The notes beneath the pieces were generated by a model. The model searched no databases, was not told the origin of the DNA, and saw only the letters and a program-made list of their open reading frames with translations. The position numbers and the translations under genes are program-made. 39,522 bases of DNA from Candidatus Parcubacteria bacterium (lineage in GTDB: Bacteria > Patescibacteriota > Saccharimonadia > Saccharimonadales > 2-12-FULL-41-12), in the NCBI GenBank assembly GCA_019347895.1, contig JAHWKM010000012.1, positions 1 through 39,522 on the forward strand, in the 5' to 3' direction. This document shows positions 7,983-16,348 of this stretch, piece by piece; the stretch's first letter is position 1; every line of letters begins with the position of its first letter.

Positions 7983-8012
7983 AAAATACAGCAAATAAAA
8001 TGCCTGTATTTT
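7983..8012. promoter_or_regulatory. Inverted repeat upstream of ku
   Basis: Perfect 9-bp arms AAAATACAG/CTGTATTTT are separated by 12 bases, about 30 bases before the ku start. It may be an operator, or a terminator for the gene upstream, since the right arm ends in four T. Confidence 0.4.
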
Positions 8013-8030
8013 ATGCTTGAATCACCATTA

Positions 8031-8040
8031 AGGGAGGTGG
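8031..8040 (+). promoter_or_regulatory. Strong ribosome binding site of ku
   Basis: AGGGAGGTGG ends one base before the ATG at 8042. It is one of the strongest Shine-Dalgarno sites in the window and fixes the start of Ku. Confidence 0.75.
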
Positions 8041-8041
8041 C

Positions 8042-8854
8042 ATGCGCGCAGTATGGACAGGTTCACTTAGTTTCGGACTTATTAATATACCCGTTAAAAT
8101 GTACAACGGCGAAAATCCGCAGTCCGACCTGAAGTTTAATTTGCTCGATAAAAAAACACATTCCAAAATTCGCTATGCCCGGATTAGCCGCAAAACCGGC
8201 GAGGAAGTTCCTTACGAGGATATAGTTAAAGGCTACGAATACCAGGACGGGGATTACATTATTTTGACCGATGAAGACTTTAAAAAAGCCAATCGCCAGC
8301 GGCAAAAAACAGTTGATATAAAAGCTTTTGTCGACGAAGAAGAAATAGACAAGCGCTACTTTAAAAAACCTTATTATTTAGAGCCTGAAAAAGGCGCCGA
8401 GAACGCCTACGCTTTGCTGCTGGAGAGTTTACGGCGCGCCAAAAAAATGGCCGTTGCCAAGTATGTCCTGCATAACCGCGATCATATAGCGGCCATAGGA
8501 CCCATTGGCCGGGTGGTGACATTGTTTGAGCTGCGTTTTTTAAAGGATGTCCGGGAACCGACCAGATTAAATCTACCCGACCAGGAAGCCGCGTCCGACG
8601 AGCAGGTCAAAATGGCCCTGGCTTTGATTGACCAGCTGTCTAAGCATTTTATTCCGGAAGATTATCACGATACTTATGAAGATGAAATGCGCGAGATTAT
8701 TGAACAAAAAGCCAAAGGCCGGCCCGTGAAAGCCAAAGGCAAAGAAAAGGCCCCGACCCAAACAGAAGATATTATGGACATGCTCAAAGCCAGCCTGGAT
8801 AAGGCCGGTTCGAAAGAGCGGACTTCTAAGAAAAAGGAACTGGCAGGCAGATAA
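8042..8854 (+). CDS. ku: Non-homologous end-joining protein Ku
   Basis: Bacterial Ku is a homodimeric ring that binds DNA double-strand ends and recruits LigD. The 270-residue length is usual. It opens with the diagnostic 'MRAVWTGSLSFGLINIPVKMY' type start, continues with the beta-barrel core ('PYYLEPEKGAENAYALLLESL', 'GRVVTLFELRF'), and ends in a Lys-rich tail (about 225-270) like those that contact DNA and LigD. ligD begins three bases after the stop codon, so the two form an operon. Spacing to the boxed regulator-like gene suggests separate transcription from a promoter after DR2. Confidence 0.95.
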   Translation: MRAVWTGSLSFGLINIPVKMYNGENPQSDLKFNLLDKKTHSKIRYARISRKTGEEVPYEDIVKGYEYQDGDYIILTDEDFKKANRQRQKTVDIKAFVDEEEIDKRYFKKPYYLEPEKGAENAYALLLESLRRAKKMAVAKYVLHNRDHIAAIGPIGRVVTLFELRFLKDVREPTRLNLPDQEAASDEQVKMALALIDQLSKHFIPEDYHDTYEDEMREIIEQKAKGRPVKAKGKEKAPTQTEDIMDMLKASLDKAGSKERTSKKKELAGR

Positions 8855-8857
8855 GTC

Positions 8858-11344
8858 ATGTCTCTTAAGGAATACAAGTCAAAACGTTCATTTGACTCAA
8901 CCCCTGAACCCGCCGGACAGTCTGAGGCCGGCCAAGACCAGCAGCTGAGGTTCGTAGTGCAAAAGCACGACGCCTCGCACTTGCACTATGACGTGCGGCT
9001 GGAAAATGCCGGGGTACTGGTCAGCTGGGCCGTACCCAAAGGGCCTTCGCTCAATCCCAAGGACAAACGCCTGGCAATGATGACCGAAGACCACCCCTAT
9101 GATTACCAGTATTTCGAAGGCTTGATTCCCAAGGGCAATTACGGCGCCGGCCAAGTTATAGTTTGGGACAGCGGTACCTATGAACTGGTTGGCGAGGGTA
9201 GCAAAACCGACCAGGAAAAAGCTTTTAAAAAAGGCCTGCAGGAAGGCAAAATTTCCTTTATATTACATGGCAGGAAACTAAAGGGAGAATTCACGCTGGT
9301 TAAAAGCCCGAAGCCCAACCAGCCAAACAGCTGGCTGATGATAAAAAAGGCTGACCAATATTCCAGCCAACGAGACATTACCAAAGAAGACCGCTCGGTT
9401 ATCAGCAACATGCAGGTGGAAGAAATAAATGAAACAGAGACTTTTAACTGGGAAGAGTGGCAAGATTGCATTGCTAACTATGAGCTGCCCAAACGGGATA
9501 TGCCGACCCGTGTTGAGCCGATGCTGGCTACGCTTATTGATGGGCCGTTTTCTGATAATAATTGGATTTTCGAAGTCAAATGGGACGGCTATCGGGCCAC
9601 GGCCCGGATTAGCGGCGGCAAGGTAGCGTTGCAATCGCGCAACCAAAAAAGTTTTAACAGCAAATACCCTGCGATTGTTGAGTCGCTGCAAAAAGTTTCG
9701 GTGCCGGCGGTGATGGACGGCGAAGTCGTGGTTCTCAGAAAAAACGGCTTGTCCAGTTTTAGCGACCTGCAAAACTACGATTTTAAAGCCAATGCGCATT
9801 TAGTTTATTACGCCTTTGATCTTCTCTGGCTGGATGGTTACGATATGACCAACGCGCCTTTGCACCTGCGCAAAACATTTCTTAAAAAAATTTTGCCGGC
9901 CACCGACAATGTACGGTTCAGCGACCATGTCACGGGCCGAGGGGAAGAATTTTTTGAAGCGGCTTGCCGGCAAAACCTGGAAGGCATTATAGCCAAGCAA
10001 TCAACCGGCACATATCACATGGGCAAAAGGGTGAAATCCTGGCTCAAAATTAAAACAGTTAAACGCCAAGAGACGGTCATCGGCGGTTTTACCGAGCCCC
10101 GGGGCGGCCGGAAGGGCCTGGGCGCTTTGATTTTGGGAGTTCACAAGGATAACGATCTGGTTTATGTGGGCCACTCCGGCACGGGCCTGTCCGACAAAGA
10201 GCTGATTGATATAAGGCAAGAACTGGAGACCATGGAGCAAAAAACCAGCCCTTTTAAAACGCCGCCCAAACCCAACGCGCCGGTGCATTGGGTCAAACCG
10301 AAGCTTTTGTGCGAAGTAGCTTTTTCTGAGTGGACAAATGACGGGCAAATGCGCCATCCGAAAATAGTCGGTCTGCGTACAGATAAGCCGGCCAGCGAAA
10401 TTGTGCGGGAACAGCCGGTTAAAAAACAAGAGGCGCTAAAGGAAAAAACCCCCGCCTCGAAAGTAGAATTCACTAACCGGGATAAAATTTTCTGGCCGGA
10501 CTTGGGCCTGCACAAAGGCGACCTTATAGATTATTACCAAACCATGGCCGGCAAAATAATGCCTTACGTGAAGAACCGTCCAATGACCCTGCTGCGCCAT
10601 CCGAACGGCCTCCGCGGCAATCCGTTTTTTCAAAAACACATGGACCAACCCCTGCCGCACGGTTTTAAAACTTTCCGGCGATATTCGGAGTCCAATAAAA
10701 AAGATATCGATTATTTTGTCTGCGACAGCCAAGACGCGCTGCTCTACATGATCCAGCTAGGCTGTATCGAGATAAATCCTTGGAACTCTACCGTCAACTT
10801 GCCGGAAAATCCGGATTGGCTGGTGCTGGACCTCGATCCCGAAGGTATTGGTTTTGAGGCGGTAATTCAGACAGCTTTGGAGACTAAAAAACTGCTGGAT
10901 GAGCTCAAGCTGCCCGCATTTGTTAAAACTTCGGGTAAAACCGGTATGCATATTTATCTGCCGACAAAAACGCGTTACGACTATGACCAGGTTCGCCGGT
11001 TTAGCGAACTACTAGCCCGCCTGGTGGTTCAGCGGCTGCCGGATATAACCAGCGTGGAGCGCTCGCCTTCTAAGCGCCAGGGCAAAGTTTATGTTGATTT
11101 TCTGCAAAACCGGGTCGGCCAAACTTTGGCGGCACCGTTTTCGGTCCGTCCGACTCCAGAGGCGACGATATCCATGCCGCTGGATTGGAGTGAAGTTAAC
11201 AAAAAGCTGCTTCCTGAAAACTTTACGCTTCAAAACGCCGGCCAGGTTTTAAGCCGGCGGACAAATCCATGGCAGGATTTTTTCAGCTCGAGGATTTCCA
11301 TAGAAGACGCCGTAGAGGCAATAGAAGCCAGTGGCCAAGGCTGA
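8858..11344 (+). CDS. ligD: ATP-dependent DNA ligase D (PE-ligase-polymerase)
   Basis: This 828-residue three-domain enzyme processes, fills and seals Ku-bound ends. The N-terminal 3'-phosphoesterase (about 25-170) shows 'QKHDASHLHYDVRLE' and 'YQYFEGLIPKGNYGAG'. The ligase follows with the adenylated lysine at about 241 in 'EVKWDGYR' and an OB-fold ending near 510. The C-terminal archaeo-eukaryotic primase-type polymerase (about 535-825) has 'LDLDPEG' with metal-binding Asp at about 658 and 660. The order PE-LIG-POL is that of Pseudomonas LigD, not the POL-PE-LIG of Mycobacterium. All catalytic motifs look intact. It pairs with ku three bases upstream. Confidence 0.95.
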   Translation: MSLKEYKSKRSFDSTPEPAGQSEAGQDQQLRFVVQKHDASHLHYDVRLENAGVLVSWAVPKGPSLNPKDKRLAMMTEDHPYDYQYFEGLIPKGNYGAGQVIVWDSGTYELVGEGSKTDQEKAFKKGLQEGKISFILHGRKLKGEFTLVKSPKPNQPNSWLMIKKADQYSSQRDITKEDRSVISNMQVEEINETETFNWEEWQDCIANYELPKRDMPTRVEPMLATLIDGPFSDNNWIFEVKWDGYRATARISGGKVALQSRNQKSFNSKYPAIVESLQKVSVPAVMDGEVVVLRKNGLSSFSDLQNYDFKANAHLVYYAFDLLWLDGYDMTNAPLHLRKTFLKKILPATDNVRFSDHVTGRGEEFFEAACRQNLEGIIAKQSTGTYHMGKRVKSWLKIKTVKRQETVIGGFTEPRGGRKGLGALILGVHKDNDLVYVGHSGTGLSDKELIDIRQELETMEQKTSPFKTPPKPNAPVHWVKPKLLCEVAFSEWTNDGQMRHPKIVGLRTDKPASEIVREQPVKKQEALKEKTPASKVEFTNRDKIFWPDLGLHKGDLIDYYQTMAGKIMPYVKNRPMTLLRHPNGLRGNPFFQKHMDQPLPHGFKTFRRYSESNKKDIDYFVCDSQDALLYMIQLGCIEINPWNSTVNLPENPDWLVLDLDPEGIGFEAVIQTALETKKLLDELKLPAFVKTSGKTGMHIYLPTKTRYDYDQVRRFSELLARLVVQRLPDITSVERSPSKRQGKVYVDFLQNRVGQTLAAPFSVRPTPEATISMPLDWSEVNKKLLPENFTLQNAGQVLSRRTNPWQDFFSSRISIEDAVEAIEASGQG

Positions 11345-11352
11345 AATATAAT

Positions 11353-11381
11353 TTGGGTAATTTTAGCGTTAGTGGTATAAT
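11353..11381 (+). promoter_or_regulatory. Promoter for the ABC exporter transcript
   Basis: TTGGGT and TATAAT are separated by 17 bases, and an upstream TG gives an extended -10 (TGGTATAAT). It lies 170 bases before the exporter GTG, implying a long leader. Confidence 0.6.
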
Positions 11382-11423
11382 GCTTCCCTACATAGTAAAT
11401 TTAAGGAAGGGCCGGCTAGAAAA

Positions 11424-11486
11424 ATGTTGAGCAACACATCTAAAACCTTATTCAACCGATTGTCGGCTTATTCCGACTCTCTTTAG
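11424..11486 (+). CDS. Possible 20-residue leader peptide before the ABC exporter
   Basis: An ATG at 11424 opens a 20-codon frame (MLSNTSKTLFNRLSAYSDSL) ending in TAG. It lies about 40 bases after the predicted promoter and is preceded by AAGGAAGG about 14 bases upstream, rather far for a ribosome site. Its last codons overlap a GTCGG/CCGAC hairpin (11462-11477) followed by TCTCTTT, so leader translation could influence folding. It is Ser/Leu-rich with no run of one amino acid. It is speculative, with no homology evidence. Confidence 0.25.
   Translation: MLSNTSKTLFNRLSAYSDSL
11462..11477 (+). terminator. Attenuator-like hairpin in the exporter leader
   Basis: A 5-bp GC-rich stem (GTCGG/CCGAC) with a 6-base loop is followed by TCTCTTT. 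It is small but well placed, inside the leader between promoter and coding sequence. Confidence 0.3.
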
Positions 11487-11531
11487 AAAAATTACATTTA
11501 AATAACTTTTAGTCAGTAGCATTAGCAAATG

Positions 11532-11551
11532 CTGGTTTTAGGAGGAACCAG
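11532..11551 (+). promoter_or_regulatory. Ribosome site held in a hairpin loop at the exporter start
   Basis: CTGGTT and AACCAG can pair, placing the Shine-Dalgarno AGGAGG in the loop. The last base of the stem is the G of the GTG start at 11551. A second hairpin (AGCATT/AATGCT) lies directly before it. The site fixes the start, and the fold could tune access to it. Confidence 0.45.
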
Positions 11552-13338
11552 TGGATAAAAATTCGACCAAACAAACCTTGAGGGTGTATTGGCAGCACGC
11601 CTGGAAGTACAAGCGCTACCTTATACCTTTGCTTATAACTTCACCGTTAGCGACAGTAGGCCTGCGCTTGCTGCCGCCGCTTATCGCCGCTGAAATTATC
11701 CGTCGGCTGGGAGCCGGTGAGTTTATTGCCGGTGACTTTTGGGCCAGCTTCGGCGGTAACATCGTAATTTATGCCATCATTAGCATCTTGGGCGGGATTG
11801 TTTTTACCAGATTGGATTTGTATCTAATGTGGAAACTTGAAAGCTATGTTAACAGAGATTTGGGCCGCACAATGTTTAATCATTACATGAAACTGGACAG
11901 CGGCTTCCACGAAAGCAGCTTTGGAGGTTCGCTGGTATCGCGCGTCAATAAACTGATTGGCAGCTACATTCGATTTGCCGATACAGTTCTTTTTCAACTT
12001 ATACCCACCATAACCAGCTTCTTCTTCATTATGATAGTAATGTATCCCCGCTCACCGGCGTTCGTCTACAGTTTTGTGTTGCTTTCCACTTTATATATAG
12101 CTATCACTTACGCCTTTAGCAAGAAAGTCCGTAAACTGTCGGCAATTGAATCCGATGCTGACCATAAAACTACCGGTGCCTTGGCTGACGCGGTTACTAA
12201 TGTCCTGGCCATCAAAAGTTTTGCTTCCTGGAAATACGAGAAGAAAAAGTTCGCGGGCATTTCGGAAAATACCCGGCAGCGTTCGCTGGAGGTAATGCAC
12301 GCCACGTTGGTGCGGGATTTCTTTGCGTCGATCATTACAAGCTCCTTGCAGGTCGCGGCTGTAGTCGTGGCGGTAATTGCTATAGTCGAGAGAAACGCTG
12401 ATTTAGCCACTGTGTTTTTGATGCTTTCATACGCTTCGCTGATTGCCGATTATCTCTGGCAGTTTAGCTCGCAAATCTTGCGTAATTTCAGCCGGTCAAT
12501 GGGCGACGCTCAGCGGGCCGTAAAAACCTTAGGCAGAAAGCCGAAAATTGTTGACCCTGACCATCCGGAAAAACTAAAAATATCAAAAGGCAATATAGAA
12601 TTCAAGGACGTCACTTTCGACCACGAAGAATTAAGAGAAAAACAAGAAGCCTTGTTTCATAACTTGAATATTTCTATAAAGCAGGGCGAAAAAGTCGGCT
12701 TGGTCGGCCATTCCGGCGGCGGCAAAACTACCATTACCAAATTGCTGCTGCGTTACATGGATACCGATGATGGAGAGATATTGATTGACTCTCAGAACAT
12801 TGCCAAAATTTCGCAAGACGACCTGCGAAAGGTTATTACTTACGTCCCGCAAGAACCGTTGCTGTTCCACCGCAGCCTGGCCGAAAATATAGCCTATGGA
12901 AAGAAAAACGCTACTCATGACGAGATAGTAAAAGCTTCCAAGATGGCGCATGCCCATGAATTTATAAGCAAGCTGCCAGATAGGTATGAAACCTTGGTTG
13001 GAGAACGCGGCGTTAAATTATCCGGAGGCCAAAGGCAGCGGGTGGCAATTGCCCGGGCCATGCTTAAAGACGCGCCGATTTTGCTGCTGGACGAAGCTAC
13101 CAGCGCGCTGGATTCCGAATCCGAAAAGCTGATCCAAGCTGCTCTATGGAAATTAATGGAGGGCAAAACCGCCATTGTCATAGCCCACAGGCTCAGCACG
13201 ATTCAGAAAATGGACAGAATACTGGTGCTGGAAAACGGTGAAATAGTCGAAGCCGGCTCGCACAAACAATTAATAAAAAATAAAGCAATTTACGCCGAAC
13301 TTTGGAAACACCAATCCGGCGGATTTCTGGAAGATTAG
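11551..13338 (+). CDS. ABC exporter, fused permease and ATPase
   Basis: This 595-residue half-transporter of the exporter type would work as a homodimer. The membrane domain (about 15-320) has six predicted helices; the ATPase domain (about 350-590) has Walker A 'GHSGGGKTT', Q-loop 'VPQEPLLF', signature 'LSGGQRQRVAIARA', Walker B 'ILLLDEATSALD' and H-loop 'IAHRLS'. All key residues are present. The substrate cannot be predicted; relatives export lipids, peptides or drugs. It starts on GTG with a strong ribosome site, after a leader of about 170 bases. Its final codons (LWKHQSGGFLED) recur in a stray remnant at 14301-14339. Confidence 0.92.
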   Translation: MDKNSTKQTLRVYWQHAWKYKRYLIPLLITSPLATVGLRLLPPLIAAEIIRRLGAGEFIAGDFWASFGGNIVIYAIISILGGIVFTRLDLYLMWKLESYVNRDLGRTMFNHYMKLDSGFHESSFGGSLVSRVNKLIGSYIRFADTVLFQLIPTITSFFFIMIVMYPRSPAFVYSFVLLSTLYIAITYAFSKKVRKLSAIESDADHKTTGALADAVTNVLAIKSFASWKYEKKKFAGISENTRQRSLEVMHATLVRDFFASIITSSLQVAAVVVAVIAIVERNADLATVFLMLSYASLIADYLWQFSSQILRNFSRSMGDAQRAVKTLGRKPKIVDPDHPEKLKISKGNIEFKDVTFDHEELREKQEALFHNLNISIKQGEKVGLVGHSGGGKTTITKLLLRYMDTDDGEILIDSQNIAKISQDDLRKVITYVPQEPLLFHRSLAENIAYGKKNATHDEIVKASKMAHAHEFISKLPDRYETLVGERGVKLSGGQRQRVAIARAMLKDAPILLLDEATSALDSESEKLIQAALWKLMEGKTAIVIAHRLSTIQKMDRILVLENGEIVEAGSHKQLIKNKAIYAELWKHQSGGFLED

Positions 13339-13376
13339 ATTTGCTGCTGATCTGTATGATTGAAAAGAACTATTAA

Positions 13377-13405
13377 TTGAATTGCAGCTAGAACATTGGT
13401 AATAA
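13377..13405 (+). promoter_or_regulatory. Promoter for the Cys-rich secreted protein
   Basis: TTGAAT and TAATAA are separated by 17 bases, just before the ATG at 13416. This would make the transcript nearly leaderless if that ATG is used, or give a leader of about 80 bases for the ATG at 13494. Confidence 0.4.
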
Positions 13406-13415
13406 TTATACCTAG

Positions 13416-14265
13416 ATGGAAGTTGGAGAAAGGATAAATCAGCCGGTCGGAGAAGTTAGTGGGCAAAATGGCTTGCATTTATCGGGAAATTTTATGAAGC
13501 GGGCTGGAGGAGCTGTCTTAGCTTTGCTTGCTGTTGGGGTAATTGCGCCCACCCAATTCTCAGAAGCTCCCGATAAACTTCCAACTCCAAAGGAAGTTGA
13601 AATAAAATCTGGCGGTGAAGATGACTGTAGTACATTTAGACATATGAAAAACGGGCGATTCTTTGGCATTGCTTGCGCCAGCCGGGGAGACAGGTCGATA
13701 CCTGTTGGCTATAATCAAGAATACAAAAGGTGGGTTTACGCTCATTTATATTAAAAAAGACGGCGTATTTAAATGTGGTTACATAAGGCCTATATTGCCA
13801 AGGCTAAAAAATATACACGTAAAAAAAGAGCATGGCAGCAAATCACTCAATCAGGGGGCTTCTTTTTGCGTGAATGATAAAAATAAGGTGAAAAGCCCAA
13901 CCCATTATTTATACAAGCATAATTGCGGGCAAAAAAAGAATGGAAGAGATAAATGCAGTGATGGATCCTTCAAAAAAATAAACGAGTCATGCGATGGCTT
14001 GGAAAGGCGATCGTACGGTAATTTTACTCCCCGCGGCCCTAAGCCTCATTTCTTGAATGTCTATGGCGCGAAAAATAAAAAAGCACTTACTTTCCTCAGA
14101 AGTAAAAACTTGGATGTGACAGGAGCTTACCAGCGTTTTGTGGTAAAGCGAGGCGGTATTGAGAAAGGCAAAAAGTTCCAGGCAGCTGTGGTAAGAACAG
14201 AAGCTGTTGATGGAAACATAGGATGGAGCTATATGAGGCGAAAGTGCGGTGAGTGGGATAATTAA
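13416..14265 (+). pseudogene. Cys-rich secreted protein of unknown function, probably frameshifted
   Basis: Two plus-strand frames overlap. The first (13416-13754) encodes a hydrophobic signal or anchor segment ('RAGGAVLALLAVGVIA') and then 'DDCSTFRHMKNGRFFGIACAS', ending '...WVYAHLY'. The second (open in the other frame to 14265) continues '...YIKKDGVFKCGYIRPI' and carries further Cys pairs ('CGQKKNGRDKC', 'CDG', 'RKCGEWDN'). The second frame has no start of its own apart from a TTG. Switching by +1 at the TATTAAAAAA stretch near 13750 gives one continuous protein of about 280 residues. One extra base (mutation or assembly error) or programmed slippage would explain it. The even cysteines and the signal suggest an extracytoplasmic protein. 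No family is recognised. Confidence 0.5.
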
Positions 14266-14300
14266 TTTGGAACATCCCTAAAACTGGCAGTAAACTCAGT

Positions 14301-14339
14301 ACTTGGAAGCACCAATCCGGCGGATTTATAGAAGAGTAA
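14301..14339 (+). pseudogene. Remnant of a second ABC exporter 3' end
   Basis: These 39 bases match the last 39 bases of the ABC exporter (13300-13338) at 32 positions and read TWKHQSGGFIEE-stop against LWKHQSGGFLED-stop. No exporter sequence is seen before it. It looks like the tail of a tandem paralogue whose body was lost or replaced by the Cys-rich gene. Confidence 0.65.
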
Positions 14340-14456
14340 ACCGAGGCTATAGAGGATAATTTGGGGTAGCGAATTTAACTAATAAGTTTTCAAATGCTTG
14401 GGCAGATCAATTTTTTTCCTGGCCTGCGCCGACTTCAAGTTCAACCATATATAGGT

Positions 14457-15152
14457 CTATTCAGAGGTTTTATCCTCTGTTTCGGCAGGTTCCGGAGCTG
14501 TTTCGCCGGCTTCCTCAACCTCGGCTGGTTCTTCTTCGACGGCACCTTCGGCGGCAGCTTGTTCTTCCAGGGCGGCGTCGGCTTCGGCTACTTGATCTCT
14601 CGGTGTTTCGACAGAGGCTATTAAGTGGTCCTGGTCGGTTTTTACGGTGACGTTTGACGGAACCTTGATGTCGCTGACATGTAATCTGTCGCCGGCTTCG
14701 ATTAAGGTTGAGCCGTCAACTTCGATAGAATCCAGCAGGTCTTTTGGCAAGGCTTCCACCTCCAGATAATCAAGATGAGTCAAAACCAGCAGGTTGGCGC
14801 GGGCGGCTGGAATTTCATCGCTAAGTTTTATCGGCACCTCGGCGGTTACTTTTTCGTCTTCCTTAATTGACTGAAAAACCGCGTGATAAAATGAATAACT
14901 GGCCGGGGCATTAGTTACTTCCTTGATGATAGTGGTATATTTTTTGCCGTCGACGTCCAGTTTGATGGCATGGTGCCGGCCAGCGGCCGAAAAAGCTTTT
15001 TTAAACAGGGCCGAATCAACTGACACGTGCAGCGACTCGCCGCCTCTTTGATGAACAACAGCCGGAGTGTATCCTTCGCGGCGCAAGCGCCTTACCTGCT
15101 TGCCTAGAACATTGCGTTTTTGGGCAGTCAGGGTTATATCGGCTTTACTCAT
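14457..15152 (-). CDS. rplY: 50S ribosomal protein L25 (CTC/TL5 family)
   Basis: L25 binds 5S rRNA in the central protuberance of the large subunit. The 231-residue protein is the long CTC/TL5 form: an N-terminal L25 domain (about 5-92, 'LTAQKRNVLGKQVRRLRREGYTPAVV') and a C-terminal beta domain (about 100-185). A strongly acidic Glu/Ala tail follows (about 186-231). The ATG at 15152 is well placed, and an extended -10 lies 45 bases upstream. It is convergent with the Cys-rich gene and divergent from dedA. Confidence 0.93.
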   Translation of the reverse strand: MSKADITLTAQKRNVLGKQVRRLRREGYTPAVVHQRGGESLHVSVDSALFKKAFSAAGRHHAIKLDVDGKKYTTIIKEVTNAPASYSFYHAVFQSIKEDEKVTAEVPIKLSDEIPAARANLLVLTHLDYLEVEALPKDLLDSIEVDGSTLIEAGDRLHVSDIKVPSNVTVKTDQDHLIASVETPRDQVAEADAALEEQAAAEGAVEEEPAEVEEAGETAPEPAETEDKTSE

Positions 15153-15194
15153 CTAATCTGTGATCTCCAAATCTTTAAGAAGTAATTTGAGGCT

Positions 15195-15200
15195 ATTATA
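15195..15200 (-). promoter_or_regulatory. Extended -10 box for rplY
   Basis: The minus strand reads TGTTATAAT, a perfect TATAAT with the upstream TG of extended -10 promoters, about 45 bases before the rplY ATG. No good -35 is seen. Confidence 0.5.
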
Positions 15201-15239
15201 ACACACATTGAAGGTTGCCTTGCTGTTATACTTGATCTA

Positions 15240-15869
15240 ATGTCGTTCCTCGAACCAAATGAGTTGATCAAAGCTGGCGGCTTGGCCTTGATTGCCTTCA
15301 TTGTTTTTGCCGAGAGCGGTCTGCTTTTTGGGTTTTTCTTCCCTGGTGATACGCTGCTATTTGCTGCCGGGGTACTTGCCGCTACCGGAGAATTCAACAT
15401 AGTGGAAGTAACGGCGGTAATTGTTTTTGCCGCGATAGCCGGCGGCTACTCCGGTTATTGGATCGGCAAAAAGGCCGGGCCAAAGCTGTTTAAAAAAGAG
15501 GAAGGCATCATCTTTCGCCGCGAATACATTGAACGCAGCGAAAGGTTTTATGAAAAGCATGGCGGCAAAACAATCATGTTCGCCCGCTTCATACCGGTTA
15601 TCCGCACCTTCGCGCCAGTCGTGGCCGGCATTGGCAATATGAACCAAGCCAAATTCATGTTCTACAATGTTGTTGGAGCCGCTTTTTGGGGAATCAGCAT
15701 AACCCTGGCCGGATTTTTCTTCGGCAGTAAAATCCCCAATATTGAAGCTTACGTATTCCCTATCCTTTTGTTAGCCATGGCCTTAACGGTCAGCCCGACC
15801 ATCTATCACATCTTAAAAGACCCGCGCGCCCGCCAAAAAATCGCCGAAAAACTACGCCGCATTCTGTAA
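15240..15869 (+). CDS. DedA family membrane protein
   Basis: The 209-residue protein is of usual DedA length. It has 'FFFPGDTLLFAAGVLA' near the N-terminus, a glycine-rich second segment ('GGYSGYWIGKKAGPKL') and the diagnostic 'FARFIPVIRTFAPVVAGIGNM'. DedA proteins sit in the cytoplasmic membrane, act in membrane homeostasis, and some flip lipids such as undecaprenyl phosphate or phosphatidylethanolamine. Conserved acidic and Arg residues of the re-entrant loops are present. It is divergent from rplY, and its end overlaps the hypothetical gene on the other strand by 18 bases. Confidence 0.9.
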   Translation: MSFLEPNELIKAGGLALIAFIVFAESGLLFGFFFPGDTLLFAAGVLAATGEFNIVEVTAVIVFAAIAGGYSGYWIGKKAGPKLFKKEEGIIFRREYIERSERFYEKHGGKTIMFARFIPVIRTFAPVVAGIGNMNQAKFMFYNVVGAAFWGISITLAGFFFGSKIPNIEAYVFPILLLAMALTVSPTIYHILKDPRARQKIAEKLRRIL

Positions 15870-16340
15870 TGCTACTTCTGTTTCGGATACTAAAGCAAGC
15901 CTACCGGTTTCAACAGCTAAAGAATATTCCGGCCCGTAATGGGAGCCATGGTAATTAGGATTGTTTCCAAAGATTTCTCTCCGCGCTCCACGCCAATGGG
16001 CTGCTTGAAGAGTTTCATGGCCGAGAGATAAAAATTGTAATTTTGGAAGCCATTTTGCCGATCGGTATTTATCTGAGTATATTTTTGCATTTTCTCGTCC
16101 TCTAGCAGCCCAAAGAGTAGCTATATTAGGATGATTTTTTGGATCTTCGATTTCCCGGTTTACCAGTGCATCATATATAATAATAAAATCAGCAATAGCA
16201 TTTTCTTGAGATTGTATAAAATCGGCTTCAAACGGATCCTCTTCTTTAAATGGTGTTTGAGTAGTAACATGTAATAACCTGCAGGCTTCGAAAGACATGA
16301 CTTCCAGTTTTGTATCACCCATTTCTAAAGCACTTAACAT
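15852..16340 (-). CDS. Hypothetical protein, 162 residues
   Basis: No family is recognised. The protein is soluble with no signal or membrane segment. It is mostly helical by composition, with several His and Trp residues in the second half ('LQAAHWRGARREIFG', 'NYHGSHYGPEY'). It ends 18 bases inside the convergent dedA gene and starts 8 bases downstream of the uvrA stop on the same strand, so it may be read through from uvrA. The uninterrupted frame and its position between two sure genes support it. Confidence 0.6.
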   Translation of the reverse strand: MLSALEMGDTKLEVMSFEACRLLHVTTQTPFKEEDPFEADFIQSQENAIADFIIIYDALVNREIEDPKNHPNIATLWAARGRENAKIYSDKYRSAKWLPKLQFLSLGHETLQAAHWRGARREIFGNNPNYHGSHYGPEYSLAVETGRLALVSETEVALQNAA

Positions 16341-16348
16341 GTAAAATA

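Noticed and set aside
8063-10951. Many minus-strand ORFs opposite ku and ligD
   Set aside because: They are shadows of the coding strand with no recognisable domains, and the plus strand has complete catalytic motifs throughout.
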